This document shows positions 35,732-43,699 of a stretch of 64,000 nucleotides of DNA, piece by piece (the first letter of the stretch is position 1; each line of letters starts with the position of its first letter). A program made the position numbers and the translations under genes. Below the pieces are notes generated by a model that did no database searches, was not told the origin of the DNA, and saw nothing but the letters and a program-made list of their open reading frames with translations. Source of the DNA: an uncultured bacterium. Its GTDB lineage: Bacteria > Armatimonadota > UBA5829. The stretch covers positions 248,001 to 312,000 of the forward strand of contig CALJES010000003.1 in the NCBI GenBank assembly GCA_938074205.1. Reading direction: 5' to 3'.

Positions 35732-36229
35732 CTAGCTTCGGAATAGCTCCCAGTGGAGCACTTCGGATAACGGCTTCTTTGAAGACATAGCCACCGCCGA
35801 AGGTTTACCTATTGCTACTAGGCTCACCAGGGTGTATTTGTCTGGAACGTTTAGGAGTCGGGCAATATCACCGCAGTAAGGTTTCTTGTCTCCGGCTACC
35901 CAGCACGATCCGAGTCCGTGCGCGTGGGCTGCCAGAAGGATATTTTGTGTCGCTGCGCTGCCATCTTCGAGGTAGTATTTTACCTTCTCGCAAAACACAG
36001 CGATGCAGCACGCCGCGTCGGCAATAAATTTTCCGTAGTCGGTAATCGACGCAATCTTTTGGAGCGTTTCACGCTTCGTAACAGCGATGAACTGCCAAGG
36101 CTGTAAGTTCATCGCCGTCGCAGCGAGTCGCCCGCAGTCGACTATGTCCTCGATAATGGCGGGGTCAACTGCTTCCTCTTTGTAGGAGCGCACACTTCTC
36201 CGAGTCTTCAGGCATTCTATTGCATCCAT
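35732..36229 (-). CDS. Nitroreductase-family FMN protein
   Basis: 165 residues. MDAIECLKTRRSVRSYKEE is the classic FMN-binding N-terminus, with LAATAMNLQPWQFIAVT near 38 and GLGSCWVAGDKKPYCG near 118. The fold makes a domain-swapped dimer and reduces nitro or quinone compounds with NAD(P)H. I chose the ATG at 36229, with GAGG about 9 bases upstream, over the one at 36262. Confidence 0.9.
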   Translation of the reverse strand: MDAIECLKTRRSVRSYKEEAVDPAIIEDIVDCGRLAATAMNLQPWQFIAVTKRETLQKIASITDYGKFIADAACCIAVFCEKVKYYLEDGSAATQNILLAAHAHGLGSCWVAGDKKPYCGDIARLLNVPDKYTLVSLVAIGKPSAVAMSSKKPLSEVLHWELFRS

Positions 36230-36419
36230 TGGGTTTCTCCTCACGGGCCGTACTAGAATCAACGAGCATATAGTAGTTAATTAATGGCGGTGTGTTGACC
36301 TTCTGATCGTTATCCTCAAAAATCCATATCATTCATAAGAAGCAATACTATACTGTCAGTAGCGGGAAGTGCTATGTAGTATAAGTCTGTAGCGTATGCA
36401 ATTTTTCTTCCGATCACTC

Positions 36420-36448
36420 TTGACGTATTCAGCGGCTGATGGGATAAT
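36420..36448 (+). promoter_or_regulatory. Promoter of the CcmE-like gene, with almost no leader
   Basis: TTGACG at 36420-36425, a 17-base spacer and GATAAT at 36443-36448. The start should fall near 36455, only about 6 bases before the ATG at 36461, and no Shine-Dalgarno is present. Confidence 0.72.
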
Positions 36449-36460
36449 CAGCACGTTACA

Positions 36461-36823
36461 ATGAATCGCGCTATATACATTCTTGCAGCACTGGTAGTCG
36501 GCGGATTCGCTGTCTTAGGGATGATAGAGCTGATCCATGTTCAAACCCCTTATTGCCGATTGGTTTCCGATGTGCAATCTATTACTGATAGGCCGGTCTG
36601 GTTCTTGGGAAATATAATCCACCATAGGACTTCTTACGACAATTCTGCGCACGAGCTGACTTTCGTATTGCGGGATCCACGAGGTGATATAGTCAGGGTT
36701 CTCTATAAAGGTCTTAAACCGAAAGGTTTCGACAAGGCGCGGCAAGCCCTTGTGCGGGGTTACTGCTATGGAAAGGAGATAATTGCGCACCAGATTATAC
36801 TCGACAAGACTGCACCTTACTAG
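36461..36823 (+). CDS. CcmE-like OB-fold protein lacking the heme-binding His
   Basis: 120 residues. An N-terminal membrane anchor (IYILAALVVGGFAVLGMI) is followed by the CcmE beta-barrel: FLGNIIHHRT, ELTFVLRDPRG, VLYKGLKPKGF, LVRGYCYGKEIIAHQIIL. CcmE carries heme to cytochrome c on a His (or Cys in a second type) just before the final Tyr; here the segment reads LDKTAPY, with Thr in place of that residue. A heme-chaperone role by covalent heme attachment is therefore unlikely. It precedes siroheme synthase by 20 bases. The mRNA appears near-leaderless. Confidence 0.7.
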   Translation: MNRAIYILAALVVGGFAVLGMIELIHVQTPYCRLVSDVQSITDRPVWFLGNIIHHRTSYDNSAHELTFVLRDPRGDIVRVLYKGLKPKGFDKARQALVRGYCYGKEIIAHQIILDKTAPY

Positions 36824-36843
36824 TCGTACTGAAGCGTTTCACA

Positions 36844-37476
36844 ATGGCCTACTACCCTATAGTAGTTGACCTGAGAGGGAAGAAGTGTCTTGTTGTTGGG
36901 GGAGGGCAGGTTGCGCTGCGAAAGGTGCGATCACTGCTGGAAACCAGTGCAAATGTTACCGTGATAGCACGCGAGATAGTTCCACAGTTGACTCAGATGA
37001 AAGGCGTAGAGTTGATTGCTCGCGAATATAATCGGGGCGATGTCAAGGGGTTTACTCTCGTATTTGCTGCCACCGACAATCACGAAGTCAACAAATTGGT
37101 AGCTGAGGACGCAGCTGCAAACGGAATTCCGGTAAACGTGGTGGACTGTCCCGAACTCTGCTCGTTCATCGTGCCGGCGGTTGTGCGGCGGGGGGATCTG
37201 TTAATCGCAGTTACTACTTGCGGTAAGAGCCCGGCTCTGAGCCGTAGGATACGCGAGGAGATCGGAGCTCGCTATGGCTCAGAGTACGAACTGCTTGTCG
37301 ATTTACTTGGCAAGTTGAGACCTATTGCCAAATCTAAATTTCCTTCGCAAAAAGACAGAGAAAAGGCTTTGAAACGCATTATCGAGAGCGATGTTGTGGA
37401 GCTCTTGCGCAAGGGGTTGATTTCTGAGGCGGAGAAGAGAGCCATGGAGTGCTTTGAGTCGACTTCGGAGTTGTAG
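36844..37476 (+). CDS. Precorrin-2 dehydrogenase / sirohydrochlorin ferrochelatase (CysG N-domain, Met8-like)
   Basis: 210 residues. NAD fold GKKCLVVGGGQVALRKVRSL near 12, then NVVDCPELCSFIVPAVV near 100 and ITTCGKSPALSRRIREEI (VTTCGKSPALSR) near 124, the siroheme-synthase motif. The length matches Met8-like enzymes without the methyltransferase domain, which make siroheme or feed the siroheme-dependent heme route. Directly follows a CcmE-like gene. No strong ribosome site before ATG 36844. Confidence 0.92.
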   Translation: MAYYPIVVDLRGKKCLVVGGGQVALRKVRSLLETSANVTVIAREIVPQLTQMKGVELIAREYNRGDVKGFTLVFAATDNHEVNKLVAEDAAANGIPVNVVDCPELCSFIVPAVVRRGDLLIAVTTCGKSPALSRRIREEIGARYGSEYELLVDLLGKLRPIAKSKFPSQKDREKALKRIIESDVVELLRKGLISEAEKRAMECFESTSEL

Positions 37477-37478
37477 CT

Positions 37479-37502
37479 CGTGCACATATTCGTGCACATA
37501 TT
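37479..37502. repeat. Tandem 12-bp repeat at a convergent gene end
   Basis: CGTGCACATATT occurs twice without gap (37479-37490 and 37491-37502), between the siroheme-synthase stop and the lnt stop. Confidence 0.8.
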
Positions 37503-38997
37503 ATTTTGCTACCTTGACAAGACCACGTATGCCGATTATACCAACTGTTGATATTATGCCCAGACACACATAGATGAACCAGTCGCCATACCTGACGTAA
37601 GGGGTGGCTGAATTCAGTGCTACTACTTTGCACTGAAGAATACCTTTTTGAAAGAGTCCCAAACTAGAGCAGATTCGTCCGTGGGGATCTATTACTGCGG
37701 AGATTCCAGTAGCGGCTGCACGAACAACATATCTGTGTGTTTCAACTGCTCTTAGCCGTGCCATCATCAAGTGTTGCTGCGCAGCATTGGTGCGTTTGAA
37801 CCATGCATCATTGGTTAGAATAACCAGGAGTTTTGCACCGTGCCGTGCTTCTTGGGTAGTCACTGCGGGAAAGATGGATTCAAAACAGATAGCTGTCCCC
37901 ACTGCTCCTAGGCTTGTTTTTATAACGTTGTGTGTCTTTCCGGGCAAGACATCCACTTCTCTGATCCCGTATTTCTTGAGCCACGGCATTTGTTTCCGAA
38001 ACGGTACGTACTCCCCGTATGGGACCAGGTGCACTTTACGGTATACACCGATTCTGCGTCCGGATTGGTCAAAGAAATGGGCCGCGTTATAGTTTCGTCC
38101 TTGCGGATCGCCTGACCAATCGTAACCACCCACGATGAAGTTCGCGTTCGTTTCTTTGGCTAGTCTGCCAATGAGAGGTCCCCAGGCCTGGTCAGTTATA
38201 CAGTCTACTATTGTTGTTTCGGGCCACACTATTATGTCCGGCTTATCGAGTGCGGCAATTTGAGTCATAGCTGCATGGGTTGCATATGCTTCGACCACAT
38301 ACTCAGGCTTTGGGTTCACATCATGCGTCATAGAAGCCTGGACTATGGCGACTTTGATGTGTTTCTTGTCTGCAAACGAACTTTTGGTGAGCGCGAAGTA
38401 CCCATAGATCCAAGTTGCAGCGATAATGGTTGCGACTAGTGAAACTCGGAAACACATTGTCTTTCTGCAGGCGCGCTCGGACGCATGAAAAATCACATCT
38501 GCCAGGACTGTATTTGTACTGCATAGTAAGAAATCGATTGCCCAAGGACCTGTCAGAGCGCTTATTTGAATGATCGGCAACACGTCGGCTTGCGAATGGG
38601 CAAAGCTGCCCCAAGTGAACCCCAGCGGTCCAAATACGCGAGCCCACTGGATAACTGTCCAAACGGTGGGGATCACTAAGTAAGATGAAGTCCTAATCGG
38701 TTCCTGCAAGAATCGGGAAACAGTGGCCAAAAACAAAGCGAACCAAAGAGCCTCCTTTGCTGATACCAAAAACCAAGGAAGATACCCAAAAATAACTAGC
38801 CATCGGCAGATAAGTCCAAAATACACGAACCCTGAAACAAACCCGATGAGCGCTGCTCTTTTTGATGTTGTTCCTTTTGCAGCAATCAAAAGTGGTACTA
38901 GACCAAACCAACTGGCCGTCCACCATCCTGGTTCGGGCAAGGCCGTTGCCAAAACCAAACCGGAAGCTATAGCTAACACAATGTCTCTTTTTTTCAT
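37501..38997 (-). CDS. lnt: Apolipoprotein N-acyltransferase
   Basis: 498 residues. Six to seven N-terminal membrane helices, then a nitrilase-like domain with VWPETTIVD (Glu), YRKVHLVPYGEYVPF (Lys) and GTAICFESIFPAVT (Cys), the Glu-Lys-Cys triad. It adds the third acyl chain to lipoproteins; its presence implies an outer-membrane lipoprotein pathway. The ATG is 5 bases from a palindromic TATAAT, so its mRNA may be leaderless. Confidence 0.95.
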   Translation of the reverse strand: MKKRDIVLAIASGLVLATALPEPGWWTASWFGLVPLLIAAKGTTSKRAALIGFVSGFVYFGLICRWLVIFGYLPWFLVSAKEALWFALFLATVSRFLQEPIRTSSYLVIPTVWTVIQWARVFGPLGFTWGSFAHSQADVLPIIQISALTGPWAIDFLLCSTNTVLADVIFHASERACRKTMCFRVSLVATIIAATWIYGYFALTKSSFADKKHIKVAIVQASMTHDVNPKPEYVVEAYATHAAMTQIAALDKPDIIVWPETTIVDCITDQAWGPLIGRLAKETNANFIVGGYDWSGDPQGRNYNAAHFFDQSGRRIGVYRKVHLVPYGEYVPFRKQMPWLKKYGIREVDVLPGKTHNVIKTSLGAVGTAICFESIFPAVTTQEARHGAKLLVILTNDAWFKRTNAAQQHLMMARLRAVETHRYVVRAAATGISAVIDPHGRICSSLGLFQKGILQCKVVALNSATPYVRYGDWFIYVCLGIISTVGIIGIRGLVKVAK

Positions 38998-39002
38998 TTT
39001 GG

Positions 39003-39010
39003 ATTATAAT
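39003..39010. promoter_or_regulatory. Palindromic bidirectional -10 element
   Basis: GATTATAATC (39002-39011) is an exact palindrome, so TATAAT reads on both strands. On the minus strand the start would fall at about the lnt ATG (38997); on the plus strand near 39017, just before the lipoprotein ATG at 39024. No consensus -35 is visible either way, so confidence is limited. Confidence 0.4.
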
Positions 39011-39023
39011 CTTGATTAACGGT

Positions 39024-39740
39024 ATGAACCGACCTTCGGCGACTGTATTATATCTGCTTCTTGCGTTTTTATGCTCTGGTTGTGCGCGATTTCCAGACTC
39101 ACCGCCGAGCACTGGCAAGCAGCTTGTGTTGACGCTCAAGGTGCGTGGCAAGGTGACTTTAGCTGATCCGGTTAACCCATCTTCGCGCCACTACTATTTC
39201 ATAGCTATCGACAACGATAGTGATCCATATACCGGACCTTGGGCTGTTGCCTTTCCGCCGTTTGGTGGTAATGGATGGGTTACATCTAGGGATGCCCATC
39301 GGAGTTTGGGCGCGACATCTTTCATAGAGTACAGTTCCGCTAATCCCTCGGGGTACTTATACGAATTTGTTCCCGGAAGCTACCTATTGCAGTATACTAA
39401 TCCGCAGCCTCCGTTGCGCCTTGAACTTTTGGAAGGTGGGAGTACACTGCGTGTTACGATAGACTTGAGACAGGTTGCAACCTCTTCCATTTCCGCCGAT
39501 TTTATTACCCAGCTTGATATCAACTTCATTACGACTAACGAACTGGCGATAAATCCGAATCAACTGTACCCGAACAGGCAGTTTGACGGACTAGGACCTA
39601 CCGGGCAAGACTATGTGACTATATATACAACTGTTGACAGAATTTACCAAGGTGAGGATGAGGACACGGTGAGCCCCACGGATCCCGACATAGATATCGT
39701 TCATTGGTCTGTGGAGATCCAAACGGTATCGTCCAGGTAA
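39024..39740 (+). CDS. Predicted lipoprotein of unknown function
   Basis: 238 residues from the ATG at 39024 (a TTG at 39012 is the longer option). Signal peptide with lipobox LCSGCARF, Cys near residue 19. The rest is beta-rich with GKQLVLTLKVRGKVT, YYFIAIDNDSDPYTGPWAV and a C-terminal IDIVHWSVEIQTV. I recognise no family. It is divergent to lnt, which modifies such proteins. Probably anchored to a membrane. Confidence 0.78.
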   Translation: MNRPSATVLYLLLAFLCSGCARFPDSPPSTGKQLVLTLKVRGKVTLADPVNPSSRHYYFIAIDNDSDPYTGPWAVAFPPFGGNGWVTSRDAHRSLGATSFIEYSSANPSGYLYEFVPGSYLLQYTNPQPPLRLELLEGGSTLRVTIDLRQVATSSISADFITQLDINFITTNELAINPNQLYPNRQFDGLGPTGQDYVTIYTTVDRIYQGEDEDTVSPTDPDIDIVHWSVEIQTVSSR

Positions 39741-39851
39741 AAATGCAAACCAGCAGAAGTACGGGGATAACTTGTCGGCTGTACGTGGAACACAAGGTAT
39801 GAGAATAACAAAAACCGCTCGTTTGCCGCTCAACACAACGGAGGGACTCAG

Positions 39852-40019
39852 ATGGGCAAAAGAACACCGTTCGATTATGCAAGACTCGCCGTGCAAGCTG
39901 AACAACGGTTTCTTGAGTTGCTGGAGAAGGTCGAGTGCCGCGAGTCTGTGCCTGAACGCCCGAATGAGGACCTTCCAAAATGTGTCCGCCCGCACCCGGA
40001 CTCGAACTCTTCGAGGTAG
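39852..40019 (+). CDS. Small orphan protein, 55 residues
   Basis: ATG at 39852 with GGAGG exactly 7 bases upstream; 55 codons to TAG at 40017-40019. A perfect terminator follows 35 bases later. The N-terminal half is a probable amphipathic helix (YARLAVQAEQRFLELLEKVE); the rest is charged with two Cys. This is better support than most short frames. No homologue is recognised. A real small gene seems likely; the function is unknown. Confidence 0.62.
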   Translation: MGKRTPFDYARLAVQAEQRFLELLEKVECRESVPERPNEDLPKCVRPHPDSNSSR

Positions 40020-40054
40020 ATTATTGCTCGACTTGAAGTCAGAATGGTGCGGAG

Positions 40055-40089
40055 ACGCTCCGGCCCTCCGATGGTCGGAGCGTTTTTTC
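40055..40089 (+). terminator. Rho-independent terminator of the small gene
   Basis: ACGCTCCG (40055-40062) pairs with CGGAGCGT (40076-40083); T-run of six at 40083-40088. Confidence 0.9.
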
Positions 40090-40390
40090 TAGGAGCTCAT
40101 ATGCTGACCGAAGATGGAGCGGGTGAAAAAGGTCAAAAATCATTGTGAGTGCACGACGCAATTATGGCATTATCATTTCAAGCTTCAGACGAATCATTTG
40201 GAACGCACGCACGCTCAGATACGTATCAATCTAGAAAAAGCGGCTCAGCTAACCATACGATTACTTGGAGCATTGTGGTGGTTACAGTGATTTAAGCTAC
40301 TTCCCGGGTCCGCTGTGGAGCAGTGATCCCGTTTTATTACACCGGGGTGCGCGCGGTTTTGCGGCTGGTGGAAGTGCTGGGGAGTGACAT
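40090..40390. other. Intergenic region before greA
   Basis: About 300 bases. A 15-codon frame at 40101-40148 has AGGAG 5 bases upstream but seems too short to support. No hairpin with a T-run and no strong promoter hexamers are seen; the greA promoter should be here. Confidence 0.4.
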
Positions 40391-40873
40391 ATGATGTACG
40401 CTGAAAGAGAAGTGATACTGACAACAGAGGGTTTCAAAAAACTCGAGGATGAGCTGAATCAATTGCGAAAGGTTCACCGCAAGCGCGTTGCCGATAGAAT
40501 AAGGGAATCTATGCACTTTGGCGATGCAGGCGAGAATCCCGAGTTTGAAGATGCCAAGAACGAACAAGCATTCATAGAGGGCAGGATTGAGGAGATCAAG
40601 CGAATCCTAGCTGTGGCAAAAGTTATAGAGGATGAGGACGTAGCTACTGACCGAGTCAGCGTGGGCTCAATAGTAAGAGTTAGGGATCTCGAAACAAATG
40701 ATGAATTGGAGTGGAGTATCGTTGGTACCCTAGAAGCTGATCCCAGTGAAAACAGGATATCTAATGAATCTCCAGTGGGAAAGGCTCTTCTGAACTTGAA
40801 GGTTGGCGATATTGCCGAAGTAGAAATTCCGGCTGGTACTGCCAGATTTGAGATATTAGATATTCGTAAATAA
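40391..40873 (+). CDS. greA: Transcription elongation factor GreA
   Basis: 160 residues. The N-terminal coiled coil (FKKLEDELNQLRKVHRKRVA), MHFGDAGENPEFEDAKNEQ at its tip with the acidic residues that reach the polymerase active site, and the C-terminal FKBP-like domain (NESPVGKALLNLKVGD) are all present. It rescues backtracked RNA polymerase. Two start codons (ATG-ATG at 40391); GGGGAG lies 6 bases upstream. Followed by a terminator, then lysS. Confidence 0.97.
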   Translation: MMYAEREVILTTEGFKKLEDELNQLRKVHRKRVADRIRESMHFGDAGENPEFEDAKNEQAFIEGRIEEIKRILAVAKVIEDEDVATDRVSVGSIVRVRDLETNDELEWSIVGTLEADPSENRISNESPVGKALLNLKVGDIAEVEIPAGTARFEILDIRK

Positions 40874-40909
40874 GCACAAAGGAATCAGTGCAAGAAAAAG
40901 TGAAAGCTT

Positions 40910-40940
40910 ACCCTGTGGATAATCCCCGCAGGGTGTTTTT
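40910..40940 (+). terminator. Rho-independent terminator after greA
   Basis: ACCCTGTGG (40910-40918) pairs with CCGCAGGGT (40926-40934), one wobble, then GTTTTTG. Confidence 0.82.
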
Positions 40941-41039
40941 GTTAGGGGGAAGATGCCTAAGGAGAAGTCCCAATATCCCTATTTGTTTGCTCTGATTTAG
41001 CTATGTCCGCAAAGCTGGAAGTTCACGGGGAGCGAAACA

Positions 41040-42623
41040 TTGGAAGATCATCGTCAACCTGAAGAGGAGTTGATACAAGCACGTTTCAAAAAGCTTCAGC
41101 AGCTGCAAGAACTGGGAAGGAATCCGTATGAGATTGAGCGCTACGAACGCTATGCCCGACTTCTCTCGCCAGAGAAGATAGTCAACATTGAGCCGTATAG
41201 TGCGGATATAATTTCGAAATTCGAGCAGGCTGAATCTATAATAGGTTCCGATAAGGAAAGTATGCCAGTTGTTCAACCACAACTGGAAGCCAGCATCGCA
41301 GGGCGCATCGTATCCCTCCGTATTATGGGCAAAGCAACATTTGCCCACATTCAGGATCGGAAGGGCAAGATACAAGTTTACCTGAAGCGCGATGATCTAG
41401 GAGCTGATTATGAGCTCGTCAAGTTGCTTGATCTGGGTGACTTTGTCGGTGTAGAGGGATTTGTATTTCGCACAAGAACTGGTGAAGTTACGCTGCACGC
41501 ACGCAACGTGCAAGTTCTGGCTAAATCCTTGCGGCCGATACCCTTTGGCAAGGAGAAAGGAGATAAGCATTGGTATGGTTTGCAAGACGTGGAGCAGCGC
41601 TATCGCCAGCGACATATCGACCTGATAATCAATGAAAAAACCCGCGACACTTTTGAAAAGCGATCACAGATAATAAGGGCAATCAGGGAATTCTACGATT
41701 CGCGTGGCTATCTGGAGGTCGAAACGCCGGTCTTGCAGCTCGTCGCTGGCGGTGCAGCAGCTAAGCCCTTCGTAACCTACTACAATGCACTCGAACACGA
41801 ATTTAAACTTCGAATATCACTTGAGCTCTACCTCAAGAGGCTTATTATAGGGGGGCTGGAGAAGGTCTACGAAATAGGCAGAGTGTTCCGCAACGAAGGT
41901 CTTTCACCCAAGCACAATCCGGAGTTTACGCTTCTGGAGAGCTATGAGGCATATGCTCAATTGGAAGACGTTATGAGCTTGGTCGAAGACCTATTCCGAC
42001 ACATATGCCAAAACCTTTACGGAGATGTCACTTTCGATTATCAAGGCACAACAATTAGCCTTGACGGCCCTTGGTCTAGGGTGCCAATCCTTGAAGGTAT
42101 ACGAGAGCATACTGGGTTGGAGCCTACCGCTTTCAGTTCATTGGATACCGCTCTCAAGGCTATGCAAGACTTAGGTCTTCCAACGGAAGGCGAGACAATG
42201 ATCGGCGGTATTATAGAAAAAATCCACGAACGCTTTGTTCAACCACATTTGGTTCAGCCGACTTTTGTGACGGACTTCCCCATCGAGACTTCTCCTCTAG
42301 CGAAGAAAAGGCAGGACAATCCTCGCCTAGTCCGGCGGTTTGAGGCGTATATCGCGAGGCAAGAAGTTGCAAACGCATTTAGTGAACTAAACGATCCAAT
42401 TGACCAGCGACAGCGATTCGAACAGCAGATGAGAATGCGAGCGGGCGGCAGCGAGGAAGCCCATCCGATGGACGAAGATTTCCTGCGCGCTTTGGAATGC
42501 GGAATGCCTCCGACGGGGGGACTAGGCGTCGGCATTGATCGGCTTGTTATGGTGTTTTGCGGCGAGTCCAATGTACGGGACGTTATTCTCTTCCCACAAA
42601 TGCGCCCGGAAAGGTGCTCCTGA
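41040..42623 (+). CDS. lysS: Lysyl-tRNA synthetase, class II
   Basis: 527 residues. OB-fold anticodon domain (SIAGRIVSLRIMGKATFAHI, about 82-170), then class II motifs: motif 2 in VYEIGRVFRNEGLSPKHNPEF, and motif 3 in TGGLGVGIDRLVMVFC near the C-terminus. It charges tRNA-Lys. TTG start at 41040 with GGGGAG 7 bases upstream. It is convergent to the WYL regulator, 13 bases apart. Confidence 0.97.
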   Translation: MEDHRQPEEELIQARFKKLQQLQELGRNPYEIERYERYARLLSPEKIVNIEPYSADIISKFEQAESIIGSDKESMPVVQPQLEASIAGRIVSLRIMGKATFAHIQDRKGKIQVYLKRDDLGADYELVKLLDLGDFVGVEGFVFRTRTGEVTLHARNVQVLAKSLRPIPFGKEKGDKHWYGLQDVEQRYRQRHIDLIINEKTRDTFEKRSQIIRAIREFYDSRGYLEVETPVLQLVAGGAAAKPFVTYYNALEHEFKLRISLELYLKRLIIGGLEKVYEIGRVFRNEGLSPKHNPEFTLLESYEAYAQLEDVMSLVEDLFRHICQNLYGDVTFDYQGTTISLDGPWSRVPILEGIREHTGLEPTAFSSLDTALKAMQDLGLPTEGETMIGGIIEKIHERFVQPHLVQPTFVTDFPIETSPLAKKRQDNPRLVRRFEAYIARQEVANAFSELNDPIDQRQRFEQQMRMRAGGSEEAHPMDEDFLRALECGMPPTGGLGVGIDRLVMVFCGESNVRDVILFPQMRPERCS

Positions 42624-42636
42624 GAGTTGAGTTGTA

Positions 42637-43638
42637 TCAGCGGTTCGCTGCCGAGGTAAGGTTCGAAGTATCGCGCGGTGTTTCGTATGCAGCTATCATG
42701 CCGCGGACGTGGTTGCGCACGTATTCTCGGAGCTCATCTGGCTCGAGGACGACTGCATGCTTACCAAAGCCCATTATCCAGGCGGCGATTTCCTCCAATC
42801 CGGACACAGTAACTTCGAAAACCACGCTGCCGTCTCGCTGCGGATAGACTTTTTGGGTAGGGTGTCTCTTTACCTCGGTAATCATCTGTGCTATCTCTGA
42901 GGCAAAGCGCACCATTACCTTGACTGGTTCCCCACCTCCCCAAGACTCCCAGCTCCACGCAAAGTAATCGTTCACGGAGAAGCCCGTAGGCGGTTCAAAT
43001 GTCTCCCCGGTATCTACAGCACTCAGGATACGTATAAGTTTCATTTGGATAACGCGATCATACTGCGGGCAGTAACCAAGCATATACCAACTGTGGCGTC
43101 TAAATGCCAAGGCATAAGGCTCGATTATGTATTCATTTACTTGTTGGCTCTTTTGGGATCTGTAAACGAGGCGCAACCGGTGGTGCAGATCCAAAGCATT
43201 GTTCAAAGTGTCGAGAAGATCTTGTGGAAGGTCAACTTGTTGGGCAGTAATCCTAATCACCCTGGACTCGGCGAGATTCTCCGCTGCCTCAATGTTATCG
43301 CTCGAAACGCTGTCACGAATCTTTTGCCATGCCGATTCGGAATACCGTTTTACAGGCGACCCCTCAGCGAATGGCGCTGAGGAAAGGCTTAACCGAAGTG
43401 CCATTAGTTCCTCCGGTGACAGAGTTATCCCCTTTCCGCTTCTAGGTTCGTTCAGATAGTAGCCGCCGTTGTTACACACCACCCTAATTCCCAAACAGGA
43501 CGATATCTCTCGGAGCCAACGATAGACCGTCCGTTCAGATCTTTCAATGGCTTGCGCGAGTTCATCCACGGTTATGCCCGGCCGCTCGCGAAGTAACTGG
43601 ATCATTTCCAGCAACAAGCTAGACTTCGTCATCTCCAA
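42637..43638 (-). CDS. WYL-domain transcriptional regulator
   Basis: 333 residues. An N-terminal winged helix (GITVDELAQAIERSERTVYR, residues 20-39) is followed by a WYL domain (AFRRHSWYMLGYCPQYDR near 185) and a C-terminal extension. WYL domains often bind nucleotide or nucleic acid ligands; the family includes defence-related and DNA-damage regulators. No target operon is evident. Convergent with lysS. Confidence 0.92.
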   Translation of the reverse strand: MEMTKSSLLLEMIQLLRERPGITVDELAQAIERSERTVYRWLREISSCLGIRVVCNNGGYYLNEPRSGKGITLSPEELMALRLSLSSAPFAEGSPVKRYSESAWQKIRDSVSSDNIEAAENLAESRVIRITAQQVDLPQDLLDTLNNALDLHHRLRLVYRSQKSQQVNEYIIEPYALAFRRHSWYMLGYCPQYDRVIQMKLIRILSAVDTGETFEPPTGFSVNDYFAWSWESWGGGEPVKVMVRFASEIAQMITEVKRHPTQKVYPQRDGSVVFEVTVSGLEEIAAWIMGFGKHAVVLEPDELREYVRNHVRGMIAAYETPRDTSNLTSAANR

Positions 43639-43699
43639 GACTTCTTATTTCTGCGGCGTAGTAGTTGTCAGAGCTATGTCGTCCGAATATTCCAGTTCC

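Noticed and set aside
39990-40040. tRNA-like antisense text GGACTCGAACTC
   Set aside because: It looks like a reverse-strand T-arm, but the flanking 5-base stems do not pair and no acceptor or anticodon arm follows. It lies inside the 55-residue gene.
40101-40148. 15-codon frame with AGGAG after the small-gene terminator
   Set aside because: Too short to support, and it lies downstream of a strong terminator without a visible promoter.
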